In this document: one piece after another, positions 24,529 to 32,230 of the stretch
Numbering within the stretch: position 1 is the stretch's first letter
How the letters are laid out: each line of letters begins with the position of its first letter
Origin: Rugamonas sp. A1-17
Lineage (GTDB): Bacteria; Pseudomonadota; Gammaproteobacteria; Burkholderiales; Burkholderiaceae_D
DNA: 64,000 bases
Assembly (NCBI GenBank): GCA_025548565.1
Contig: JAJLPB010000001.1
Span: 186,001-250,000 of the forward strand
Reading direction: 5' to 3'
Translations under genes and position numbers: made by a program
The notes under the pieces: model-generated
Told to the model about the DNA's origin: nothing
The model's input: only the letters and a program-made list of their open reading frames with translations
The model's database searches: none

Positions 24529-25752
24529 ATGAATCCTTTACAGATAGTGGTCGAGGCGTTCCGCTCGATGATGGCGAACCGCCTGCGCACGCTGTTGACC
24601 ATGCTGGGCATCATCATCGGCATCACCTCGGTGGTGCTGCTGCTGGCGGTGGGCGACAGCATGAAGCGCTTCATCGCCAAGGAGCTGGAGCAGCTGGGCA
24701 CCAACATGCTGTTCGTCTCGCCCGGCGGCGACCGCGCGCAGCAGCAGCGCATGCGCACCGGCGCGGCCCCGGCCCTGACCATGGCCGACGCCGCCGCGCT
24801 GAACGCGCTGCCGTCGCTGGCCGGCGCGGCCGGCGTGCTGCAGGGCGGCTTCAACCTGGCGGTCGGCAACGAGAACGCCTCGAAGACGGTGCACGGCGTG
24901 ACGCCGGCCATGTTCAAGATCCGCGGCTGGAAGATCGACAAGGGCAGCGCCTTCAGCGACGCCGACGTGCGCGCCGCCTCGCGCATGGTGGTGATCGGCA
25001 AGAAGATCGCCGACCAGTTCTTCTACAAGATCGACCCGCTGGGCAAGTACATCCGCATCGAGAACGTCTCGTTCCAGGTGGTGGGCGTGCTGTACGGCGA
25101 GGGCAAGCAGGTGGACGGCGGCGACCTGGCCGACTACGTGCTGGTGCCGATCACGGCGTCGGCGGCCAACCTGGTGCGGCTGCCGTTCCCCGGCAACGTG
25201 CATTACGTGGTGGCGCAGGGCAAGTCCGGCGGCAATCTGCAGGACGCCATCCAGGACATCAACGAAACGCTGCGCGACCGCCACCACATCAAGTTCGAGC
25301 AGCCGGACGACTTCCGCATCGACAACCTGGCCTCGTTCGCCGAGACCGCGCAGAAGATCAGCGCCGGCCTGGCCGCGCTGCTGGGTCTGATCGGCGCGAT
25401 CTCGCTGGTGGTGGGCGGCATCGGCATCATGAACATCATGCTGGTGTCGGTGACCGAGCGCACGCGCGAGATCGGCATCCGCATGGCGATCGGCGCCAAG
25501 CCGCGCGACGTGCTGCTGCAGTTCCTGACCGAGGCGGTGGTGATCTGCCTGGTGGGCGGCGTGTTCGGCATCCTGCTGGCGACCGGCGCGGCGGCGGCCA
25601 TCACGTCCACCGGCAAGTTCGATGTGTTCATCACGCTGCAGGCGGTGGTGGTGGCGTGCGGCTTCTCCAGCCTGGTGGGAGTGTTCTTCGGCTTCTACCC
25701 GGCGCGGCGGGCGTCGAAGCTGCTGCCGGTGGACTGCCTGCGCTACGAATAG
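24529..25752 (+). CDS. MacB/FtsX-family ABC transporter permease
   Basis: This 407-residue permease has the FtsX layout: one N-terminal helix (about 20-40, LTMLGIIIGITSVVLLLAV), a large periplasmic domain (about 45-270), then three helices at about 280-400. The segment VGGIGIMNIMLVSVTERTRE and the ending ARRASKLLPVDCLRYE are typical of MacB. It completes the adaptor-ATPase-permease operon. Confidence 0.92.
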   Translation: MNPLQIVVEAFRSMMANRLRTLLTMLGIIIGITSVVLLLAVGDSMKRFIAKELEQLGTNMLFVSPGGDRAQQQRMRTGAAPALTMADAAALNALPSLAGAAGVLQGGFNLAVGNENASKTVHGVTPAMFKIRGWKIDKGSAFSDADVRAASRMVVIGKKIADQFFYKIDPLGKYIRIENVSFQVVGVLYGEGKQVDGGDLADYVLVPITASAANLVRLPFPGNVHYVVAQGKSGGNLQDAIQDINETLRDRHHIKFEQPDDFRIDNLASFAETAQKISAGLAALLGLIGAISLVVGGIGIMNIMLVSVTERTREIGIRMAIGAKPRDVLLQFLTEAVVICLVGGVFGILLATGAAAAITSTGKFDVFITLQAVVVACGFSSLVGVFFGFYPARRASKLLPVDCLRYE

Positions 25753-25753
25753 C

Positions 25754-26194
25754 TCAGTAGTCGAACTTGCTGCTGCGGGCGGAGCTCTTGAAGAAGGAGG
25801 GCGCGGTCTCGCGCTCCAGCCGTTCCTGCTCGCGGCGTTGCTTCGCCTCCAGTTTTTTCTGGGCGATGCGTTCGTTGTGCTCGTCGATGCGGCGCTGCAT
25901 GTCGCGGCCCTGCTTGCTGTTGCGCAGCAGGCTGAATTTTTGCAGCATGGCGGCCGACCAGATCAGGAACACCACGAGCAGCGCCAGCAGATAGCCGGCC
26001 TGCCACAGGCCATAGTTCTGGCTGATGATGGGGAACAGCGGACTGGCGTCCTCCAGCCAGCCCTGGCCCAGCACGCCGCAGACGGCCGCGAGCAGGCCCA
26101 GCGTCAGCGTCTTGACGATCAGCCACCGGCTGGCCTTGACGCGCTGGTTCCAGAATTGCTGCAGGTCTTCTTGTTGGTCGGTAGGAGTGGTCAT
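25754..26194 (-). CDS. Hypothetical two-helix membrane protein
   Basis: The 146-residue protein has two membrane helices (about 23-42 and 60-80) and then a highly charged, Arg/Glu/Lys/Gln-rich coiled coil. I do not recognise the family. Start choice is uncertain: the ATG at 26194 has no clear ribosome site, and an ATG at 26230 is in frame. It is convergent with the MacB-like permease gene, two bases apart. Confidence 0.6.
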   Translation of the reverse strand: MTTPTDQQEDLQQFWNQRVKASRWLIVKTLTLGLLAAVCGVLGQGWLEDASPLFPIISQNYGLWQAGYLLALLVVFLIWSAAMLQKFSLLRNSKQGRDMQRRIDEHNERIAQKKLEAKQRREQERLERETAPSFFKSSARSSKFDY

Positions 26195-26287
26195 GACGTT
26201 CGAAATGCGTGGCGGTAGTGCAGCATGCATTATGTCATATTTTCCACCCGGAAACTAAGCGCCGGCCTTGATCCGGCACAAACAACG

Positions 26288-26317
26288 CGGCCCGGTCCCC
26301 TGTGCGGGGCCGGGCCG
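26288..26317 (-). terminator. Candidate hairpin terminator after the glycine-zipper gene
   Basis: A 12-bp GC-rich stem (26288-26299 with 26306-26317, one G-T pair) lies 18 bases after the stop codon at 26336 on the minus strand. It is followed there by only a partial T-tract (CGTTGTTTGT), so efficiency is uncertain. Confidence 0.5.
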
Positions 26318-26335
26318 TTGCTTGCCGTGACGGGC

Positions 26336-26827
26336 TTAGTTCTTCTTGGCGATCTCGTTGCCGACGTAGGCGCCGCCGACCGCGCCGGCGATGGTGGCCG
26401 CCGTCTTACCCTTGCCGCCGCCGACCTGGTTGCCGATCAAACCACCCACCACCGCGCCGATGCCCATGCCGAGCGGGCTGTTCTGAGCCACCGGTGCCGG
26501 GGCGGGAGCCTGCGGCTGCGGCTGGGCGGCGGGCGCCTGGGCGACATAGTCGTCATTGTTCACATGGCGCACTTGCGGAGTCACATGGTGCACGGTGCGG
26601 TGCTCGGCCACGACGGGACGGCTTTCCGGCATCGGCTGGTTGGCCGCTTGCTGGCCGGCCTGCGGCGCGACGTTGGCGGCCACTGGCGCGGTGTCCTGCG
26701 TGGCGTGCGAGCTGGGCAGCAGGCCGGCGATCGACGCGGCGCCGACCAGGCTTACCAGCGTCAGCGATACGGCCGCTACGGCCATCAGAGGGTGGATACG
26801 GGTACGGGTGGTTGGGGTGGTCGTCAT
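26336..26827 (-). CDS. Glycine-zipper 2TM-domain envelope protein
   Basis: The protein has 163 residues. An N-terminal hydrophobic segment (about 16-36) serves as signal or anchor. A Pro/Gln/Ala-rich linker with several His residues follows (about 60-120). The C-terminus is a glycine zipper (GIGAVVGGLIGNQVGGG, then GAVGGAYVGNE), the 2TM domain found in SlyB/Rickettsia 17-kDa-like surface proteins. The ATG at 26827 has AGGAG nearby. Probably a stress or envelope-integrity protein; specific role unknown. Confidence 0.82.
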   Translation of the reverse strand: MTTTPTTRTRIHPLMAVAAVSLTLVSLVGAASIAGLLPSSHATQDTAPVAANVAPQAGQQAANQPMPESRPVVAEHRTVHHVTPQVRHVNNDDYVAQAPAAQPQPQAPAPAPVAQNSPLGMGIGAVVGGLIGNQVGGGKGKTAATIAGAVGGAYVGNEIAKKN

Positions 26828-26924
26828 TTTATTCTCCTGTATTGCGCCACGGTGGCGCTTGCTCATATAACGAGCCGGAGGACAAAGCCGGTGACGCAGA
26901 AAGTGTTTCCAGAGTAAGTAAATG

Positions 26925-27242
26925 TTACGGCGCGCCGCGGGCCGCGTGGCGCCGTTCCAGCCATTCGTGGCCGCCGCCGGCCAGCGCCTTGGCGATCACG
27001 GCCGGCGGCAGGCTGTAGACGGTGGCCCAGCTGGCGCGGCCGTCGCCGGTGTTGGACGGGAAGCTGCTGATCTCGACCGGCCAATTGTATTTGCGCTTGA
27101 GCGTCTTGACGATGGCGGCCAGCGAGGTGCGGCCCTGCAGCGGCGGCGCGCCGGTCTGGTCGGCGTTGGACAACAGCACGGCGAGCACGGCGCCGCGCGC
27201 GGTCAGCGGGCCGGGGAATTTGGGGAGTTTGGCGGGAGGCAT
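26925..27242 (-). CDS. Small winged-helix-like hypothetical protein
   Basis: This 105-residue basic protein has an apparent helix-turn-helix region (SLAAIVKTLKRKYNWPVEI) followed by a beta-rich WATVYSLPP segment. I recall small phage-related winged-helix proteins with this pattern, but the link is from memory and weak. No ribosome site stands out before the ATG at 27242. Confidence 0.5.
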   Translation of the reverse strand: MPPAKLPKFPGPLTARGAVLAVLLSNADQTGAPPLQGRTSLAAIVKTLKRKYNWPVEISSFPSNTGDGRASWATVYSLPPAVIAKALAGGGHEWLERRHAARGAP

Positions 27243-27320
27243 CGCACCATTCTAGCGGACGGCGGCCCCGGCCGGGGCCACCGCCTGCCGCCAAGGCTGG
27301 CGGACGGTGGCCGGAGCCGC

Positions 27321-28031
27321 TCAGGCGGTATTGGCTTTGCGCTTGCGCGCCAGGCCGATCAGGCCCAGGCCGGCGCCCAGCATCAGGTAGGAGCTGGGTT
27401 CCGGCACGGCGGAGATCGACAGCGTGTCGATGCCGATGTAGTTGGAGCGGGTGCCGGACGGGCCGCCGTCGTCGACCGCGTAGCGGAAGGCGAACGCGCC
27501 GTTGGTGGCGCCGGACAGGCCGTTGAGCGTCACGCTGTATTTGGTCCAGGCTTCCGGATAGCCGGACTTGTCCTGGTTGGGATTGACCGACAGCAGCAGC
27601 GTGCTGAACGAGCCGACGCTGTCTGCCGAGTGGCCCACGTCGGCGCCGCCGGCATTGCTGAAGCGTACCTCCAGGCGGTCGGGGAAGATGGATTGATCGG
27701 CCGTGCGGGTGAAGAAGGACAGGGTATCGCCGTTGTGATAGGTCGAGGTGGGCAGGATCAGCCAGCTGCTGATGGCGGCCACGTCGGCCCCGCTGTTGTA
27801 GTCGGCGCCGATATAGGAGCCTGGCGCACCCTGGTGCGCGCCGAACGCGGCCGGGCTGCCCTGGAACCAGCCGATCGAGCCTTGCGGGGCGCTGTTGTTG
27901 ACCACGGTCCAGCCGGTTGGCACGCCGCCATCGAAGTTCTCGGTGAGCGCGTTTGCCGACGCGGCGCCGGCGCTCAAGGCCATGGCCAACAGCAGGGTGG
28001 ACATCACAGCAGGTTTAAACGATACAGCCAT
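27321..28031 (-). CDS. PEP-CTERM sorting-domain exported protein
   Basis: The 236-residue protein has a signal peptide (about 1-28), a beta-rich central domain of the choice-of-anchor J type (ENFDGGVPTGW, TYHNGDTLSFFTRT) and a C-terminal sorting signal. The signal consists of VPEPSS, a hydrophobic helix and a basic end (ARKRK), at about 208-232. This is the substrate signal for exosortase, which processes proteins destined for the surface or exopolysaccharide matrix. The exosortase itself is not here. The ATG has GGAGG upstream. Confidence 0.9.
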   Translation of the reverse strand: MAVSFKPAVMSTLLLAMALSAGAASANALTENFDGGVPTGWTVVNNSAPQGSIGWFQGSPAAFGAHQGAPGSYIGADYNSGADVAAISSWLILPTSTYHNGDTLSFFTRTADQSIFPDRLEVRFSNAGGADVGHSADSVGSFSTLLLSVNPNQDKSGYPEAWTKYSVTLNGLSGATNGAFAFRYAVDDGGPSGTRSNYIGIDTLSISAVPEPSSYLMLGAGLGLIGLARKRKANTA

Positions 28032-28321
28032 TTTCTACACCTCCATCAATCTATCGAAAAATCCCGGCGGGCCCCCGCCGCACCGGACCGTGCAACCTTG
28101 TAAAGATGAGATTGCAGGAAATTACGATAGCATGCGTGCAACGGAAAAATGGAAGTTGTCTTAATGTTATATACGGTTTATGCCGCTTTAGCGGGAAACT
28201 ACAAAGGGGCTGCACAATGGCTGTTGTTTCGCAGTCGTGTCGGTTCGCCACCATAGCTTTCGCTGCTTGTTGCGCGCCAGCCTAACCATGCAATAATGAC
28301 TAGCACATAGGAGCAAATACT

Positions 28322-28654
28322 ATGAACGCGCCCTTTTTCGACAGCCACAAATACGCCAAGCGCCTGATCGATGCCGGCATACCACCACAGGCCGCTGATG
28401 TTCAGGCAGAGACCATGAGCGAAATGATGGCTCATGTAGCCGCCAGCACGACGACGGTTGAAAAGCAGGACAACAAGATCGGTCACCTGGACGCCAAGAT
28501 TGACCGTCTGGATGCCAAGATCGACAGAGTGGCTGCTGAACTGAGCGCGCAGATCGAGCGCAACGCGAAGGAGAGCACGCGCTGGCTGATGGGTGTGGTG
28601 ATATCGGTCGGCCTCCTCCAGTCCGCCCTTGTCACAGGATTGGTATTCAACTGA
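28322..28654 (+). CDS. Coiled-coil protein with C-terminal membrane anchor (DUF1640-like)
   Basis: The 110-residue protein has an N-terminal FFDSHKYAKRLIDAGIPPQ segment, a heptad coiled coil with the repeated unit LDAKIDR (about 58-85), and a C-terminal membrane helix (about 91-108). This matches the small CCDC90/DUF1640-type family. The ATG has AGGAG 10 bases upstream. It opens the lower-GC region. Confidence 0.75.
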   Translation: MNAPFFDSHKYAKRLIDAGIPPQAADVQAETMSEMMAHVAASTTTVEKQDNKIGHLDAKIDRLDAKIDRVAAELSAQIERNAKESTRWLMGVVISVGLLQSALVTGLVFN

Positions 28655-28692
28655 TCCACTGACCCACTAGCAAGAACCGGAAGGCCTAAAAC

Positions 28693-28737
28693 ATGAATGC
28701 GACCGAAGAAGGACCACTGTACGACAGGTATGAGTGA
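28693..28737 (+). CDS. Possible 14-codon leader ORF upstream of the DUF3396 gene
   Basis: An ATG at 28693 has the best ribosome site in this stretch (GGAAGG at 28679-28684, 8 bases away). It opens a 14-codon frame that ends in TGA at 28735-28737, overlapping the ATG (28730) of the next gene. This could be a translational-coupling leader, or the true start of the next gene lost through a frameshift. Confidence 0.35.
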   Translation: MNATEEGPLYDRYE

Positions 28738-29806
28738 ACTCCCATTCAATACTCTAAAGTTGATGCGCGAACATCCAGAAAAGATGCGCATCCCCGGCGG
28801 CTTGCTGACCAAGCAAGGGCCGCAGGACTACGTGGGCGGCGTGCCTGCCATTACAGGTACTCTTTTTTTCAAAGATGCACACCTCTCCGACGTACGCGAA
28901 GCCATCTGTACATGCTTCGACGAGTACGAGGCCGTGGCCAAGGCCCATCTAACTTGGCTGTGGCGTGAAGAGCCGCCAGAGGGGGCGGATAAGTTTGCTT
29001 ACACCAAAGCACCGTCTATGCGCAGTATGGTGACGCGGATGAAAGAAAACGATCTACTTTCATTTACCTACACCAGCGGTGAGCAGCCGCATGATGCTGG
29101 TGAATGGGTATTCGATGTCTCTGGGATGCGCGGCTGGGAGGCAAAGATGATCGTGCGTGGCACATCAGCGCTGCGCTTCAGCCTACCGTTGTTGTATGTT
29201 GAGGAGAACCCGACCGCGTTCCAAGCCATGTTCGTGAGCTTCGCCAAGCGCCTGAAGGCTCTGCACGGTTATGGCGGTCATGGCTTGGTCCTTTCTTCCG
29301 TGCGCTTGAGCGACAACCAGCCCTTCGAGGCATTCTTGGCCGATAAACTCAATGGACTGGACGTGGGACATCCAGTTGCGGGCGCGACGCACGCCCATGA
29401 AGGAATCAAGACTGTCTCTTGGCTGACAGCTGTGAACTATGAGCAAGTGGAAAAAATAGGAGGACTAACGGTCATTCGTTCGGAACTGCCCATGGACTGG
29501 TTTGCGCTTTATAACTACGGCGCAGGTCTTGTAATCCAGGCGGGACCAGCCCCAGAGGCCGCGCCGGCAGACCAGCCCAAGCCTGCGCGGCTGGTGCTAC
29601 CGAACATGCTTCTCAAAGAACTGCGCGCACCGAAGGTCAGCTTGCACTACGCATCAAAGGACGGCGAGCCGCGCCTGAATGGCTGGGCTGCGGAGCAATG
29701 GCTCAAGCGCTTCGACATTGAGGATGCCGAGTTGATGGCCTACAAGTCCAGGCTGCTGAACGAGCCGAAGCTCACCACGGCCACGACGCTGCCAGCTCGT
29801 CTATGA
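28730..29806 (+). CDS. DUF3396 / type VI immunity-family protein
   Basis: This is a 358-residue cytoplasmic protein. The order of motifs (GGVPAITGTLFFKDAH, REAICTCFDEYEAVAKAHLTWLW, then F..FAKRLKALHGYGGHGLV) matches my memory of DUF3396, annotated as type VI immunity family and usually next to type VI effectors. No effector, VgrG or PAAR gene is adjacent, so it would be an orphan immunity gene. The ATG at 28730 has a poor ribosome site and overlaps a short leader frame; an in-frame ATG at 28697 also exists. Base composition is less GC-rich than the flanks, consistent with transfer. Confidence 0.65.
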   Translation: MSELPFNTLKLMREHPEKMRIPGGLLTKQGPQDYVGGVPAITGTLFFKDAHLSDVREAICTCFDEYEAVAKAHLTWLWREEPPEGADKFAYTKAPSMRSMVTRMKENDLLSFTYTSGEQPHDAGEWVFDVSGMRGWEAKMIVRGTSALRFSLPLLYVEENPTAFQAMFVSFAKRLKALHGYGGHGLVLSSVRLSDNQPFEAFLADKLNGLDVGHPVAGATHAHEGIKTVSWLTAVNYEQVEKIGGLTVIRSELPMDWFALYNYGAGLVIQAGPAPEAAPADQPKPARLVLPNMLLKELRAPKVSLHYASKDGEPRLNGWAAEQWLKRFDIEDAELMAYKSRLLNEPKLTTATTLPARL

Positions 29807-29932
29807 CACCTTTGCTGCGTCATAGAGCGGCATAGGATACTTGGCAGACAGGCCGCGTAGATCGCGGCGCCGCAGCCCCCTTACGACGTTCTGGCGCCGC
29901 CCTTGAAGACCCGTGGGCAGATTCTTTAGTCT

Positions 29933-30200
29933 CAGGCATACGTTCGTCGCAAGCTAAGCCTAGATGGTTTTGTTCCAGAGCAATGGGAACATGCAAGAAA
30001 GTGGCTTGCCAAGCGGGAGTTGGAGCGGGCGGGGGGCACAAGTTGCGGACAGCTTATCCATATCCGCTCGCAATGTCTTTTGGACCATGATCGCTGCCTT
30101 AGGCGGCCTAGTTTCGGCGCCCACTGGGGGGATTTTTAGCAAAGATTGGCACATAACATACGCCGATGTCGGGATTCCTAATATAGGTATCGTGGATTGA
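29933..30200 (+). pseudogene. Frameshifted remnant of a small membrane protein gene
   Basis: One frame reads LSLDGFVPEQWEHARKWLAKRELERAGG up to about 30035 (the first 20 residues are LSLDGFVPEQWEHARKWLAK). The next frame continues with ADSLSISARNVFWTMIAALG from about 30040. Joined, they give a charged helix followed by a membrane helix, a common layout of small accessory membrane proteins. The junction falls on a run of six G at 30031-30036, a classic slippage site. No start codon serves the first part. The bases from 29807 to 29932 hold nothing I recognise. Confidence 0.5.
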
Positions 30201-30259
30201 GCATTTATGCGGGCTGGCGGGTGATATGTGTAAATTCATGTGTAAAAAACGAATGAAAT

Positions 30260-31125
30260 TCACTTCATGACAGGCGATATTGTTGCGGCCGGAACCATCG
30301 CAGTTGAGCTAGCCCCCCCAGCCTGTAGTGCGTCGCTTATCGCGTCTACTTTCAGGTTACCGGAGGCCTTGTATAGTTTGGCTTCTTCAAGAATCGTAGC
30401 GGCCTGCTTTACCGCTAAGATATCGTCGTCTTTACCGGCAAGCATAGCTGCAAACTCGTCCAGGAGCCGCTCCTCTAATTCATCGACGTATATGTAAAGA
30501 AGATCTGCGCCGAACTTCAAAATCGCGTCAGAGTGATGAGGCAAGGCGGCAATTGCAATCTTCTTTACTGTCTCATGGTCAGTAAAGTCCTCTGCCATGC
30601 CGCCTTGGATTTGCATCAAGCGCGCGACATAGAAAGCAAGAATGGAACGATATGCTTCAAAATATGCCCATCCCAGTTTGGACACGTAAGGCCGAGCTTC
30701 TTCACCACGCCCCTCCTTGATTGCCTCTTCGCCGCCCTTGCCCAGTGCGATAAACGCTTCTCTGAAGCCCTTGTTTTTTGCTGCTTCTGCCAAGCACTTG
30801 GAGTAGTCCAACTTTTTCCATATTTGTGGGGTAACCCGTGCCGGTCGTAGAGCCGCCACCCCAGCCCAAAGCTGGTCAATAGCCTCTAGTCGGCGCTTCC
30901 GCTTTGAAGAGTCTGGATTTCAGCAGCGCTCTCCCGCAGCCGGTCCTTATACATCTCTTCAGTCTGTCGGAGTTGCGACTGGATTGATGAGAGCTTCACA
31001 TTGAATTCATGTTCAACGGTCGCCTTTAACCGGGTCTGAATGTAGGTTCGCAGCAGCCACGCGCCAAAGCCAAGCAATGCCGCAGATAGCGCGCTGCTTG
31101 CTAAAGTTTGCCAAAGGAAGTCCAT
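30260..31125 (-). pseudogene. Frameshifted gene for a membrane-anchored protein of unknown function
   Basis: Two reading frames abut. The first starts with an ATG at 31125 (GGAG upstream), encodes an N-terminal membrane helix plus coiled coil (TRLKATVEHEFNVKL, EEMYKDRLRESAAEIQTLQS) and stops at 30886. The second continues in another frame from about 30897 with KRRLEAIDQLWAG and runs to 30260 (IAALPHHSDAILKFG, VDELEERLLDEF). I recall intact homologues where both halves are one protein with about 15 more residues at the junction, so a deletion that shifted the frame is likely. Function unknown. Confidence 0.6.
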
Positions 31126-31274
31126 GCACAAACTCCATTGAGGGGTAAATTGCCCACAATACACTATGCATTCTCGAAGTTTGGGTTACGAGCCACGAAT
31201 CATGACTAAAAAACGGATGTATACGACACAGGTATCGAGACAATCCCGCCTCGGCCAAGAACGAAAAGCATCCC

Positions 31275-31412
31275 ATGAAAAACCCTTTTATCACTACTAT
31301 TGGCCACCACATCCACGCGGTTTTCCGTGCGGTTGAGGTCTTCCATACCTGCCACTTCATCTTCACCCACGCTGATGTGGCCATCGCGTGGCTGTGCCGC
31401 TACATGGCGTAA
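31275..31412 (+). CDS. Small unknown ORF (45 residues) followed by a terminator
   Basis: ATG at 31275 opens a 45-codon frame rich in His and aromatic residues (TIGHHIHAVF, VFHTCHFIFTHADVAIAWL), hydrophobic enough to be a small membrane or phage-type peptide. There is no clear ribosome site. A good intrinsic terminator starts 9 bases after the stop, which is the main reason to list it. Confidence 0.4.
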   Translation: MKNPFITTIGHHIHAVFRAVEVFHTCHFIFTHADVAIAWLCRYMA

Positions 31413-31420
31413 TGAAAACT

Positions 31421-31450
31421 GAGCCGTCCACGGACGGCTCTCTTTGGTTT
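31421..31450 (+). terminator. Intrinsic terminator after the 45-codon ORF
   Basis: GAGCCGTCC and GGACGGCTC form a tight stem (31421-31440), followed by TCTTTGGTTT on the plus strand. Confidence 0.65.
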
Positions 31451-31627
31451 ATTGATAACCACCTCTTCGCGCGCGTATGGCTGCACTGGCAAGGAACATG
31501 GCATCCCAGCGAGGATTTGGGGCGCCCATTTTTTTGGCAAAATTCCGATGACTTCCCAACCTTCTCCTAACTTCCACAGCCCGCAAGGAAGGCTGGAATC
31601 CGGCAGGAATGATAGAGCATACTTGTG

Positions 31628-31894
31628 CTAATAATTGCTCCCAGCCGCGCCAGCGCCCACCTCAGTTATGACGCAGTCTTGACCACGGTTAGAACGGTCG
31701 CCCTCGACACGCCGTATCGCCGCGTTAAGGCACTCACGCTTTTCTTGGCGATATCCTTCAATCATAGCGGTACGCTGGTCAGGCGTCGTTTTGGCCAATC
31801 CGTCGAGGAGCTTTCCTTCGGCCTTCGCACGCGCCAATCCCGCCTGTGTGCGTTCCACAATTAGGTCACGCTCCATCTCAGCCACGGCCGCCAA
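31628..31894 (-). pseudogene. Degenerate serine recombinase (resolvase) C-terminal fragment
   Basis: The minus-strand frame from 31894 reads AAVAEMERDLIVERTQAGLA and then TTPDQRTAMIEGYRQ, the end of the catalytic domain plus linker of a Tn3-type resolvase/invertase. Past about 31760 this frame becomes nonsense. The neighbouring frame reads KSVSALTRRYGVSRATVLTV and ends in TAA at 31666, the expected helix-turn-helix. So the gene has lost its N-terminal catalytic half, including the active-site serine, and is frameshifted. It lies about 135 bases from tRNA-Leu. Confidence 0.8.
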
Positions 31895-31950
31895 CTCCTT
31901 TGAGATACCGCCAGAGGTACCGCCAAAGCGATGCGATGGGATGAGATGTC

Positions 31951-31995
31951 AAAATAAAACAAAAAACCCGCGATGCCTGGTAGACATGCGGGTTT
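31951..31995 (-). terminator. Intrinsic terminator of tRNA-Leu
   Basis: On the minus strand AAACCCGCATG pairs with CATCGCGGGTTT around a short loop, and the hairpin is followed by TTTTTTGTTTTATTTT. It lies 33 bases after the tRNA 3' end. Confidence 0.85.
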
Positions 31996-32027
31996 AAGTT
32001 GATGCGACATACTTTGATGCCAAATTC

Positions 32028-32112
32028 TGGTGCCTCGGGCCGGAATCGAACCGGCACGCCTTGCGGCGGGGGATTTTGAGTCCCCTGCGTCTACCAATTT
32101 CACCACCGAGGC
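32028..32112 (-). tRNA. tRNA-Leu (anticodon CAA)
   Basis: This 85-base tRNA on the minus strand has acceptor stem GCCTCGG/CCGAGGC, an encoded ACCA end, the T-arm sequence GGTTCGAACC and a long variable arm typical of class II tRNAs. The anticodon stem GGGGA/TCCCC encloses the loop CTCAAAA, giving anticodon CAA for UUG codons. The gene stands alone at the edge of the lower-GC island, as expected of an integration site. Confidence 0.95.
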
Positions 32113-32230
32113 CGGTGTGTCGTCCAAACTTCAACGACTTGCCAGGGAGCTCAGCTACTACGCCATCCCGGCAACGCGACCCGCATTATCACTGATTTGC
32201 CTGCATGCCGCAACCCGTGATGTGGAAATT

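Noticed and set aside
29820..30154. Minus-strand ORFs opposite the frameshifted remnant
   Set aside because: Their translations are Pro/Ala/Cys-rich without pattern, while the plus strand shows a coherent split protein.
31388..31570. 60-codon plus-strand ORF starting inside the small 45-codon ORF
   Set aside because: It spans the intrinsic terminator at 31421-31450, has no ribosome site and no recognisable pattern.
28032..32112. Intact prophage or transposon
   Set aside because: There is only a recombinase fragment and no integrase, transposase, phage structural genes or clear terminal repeats.
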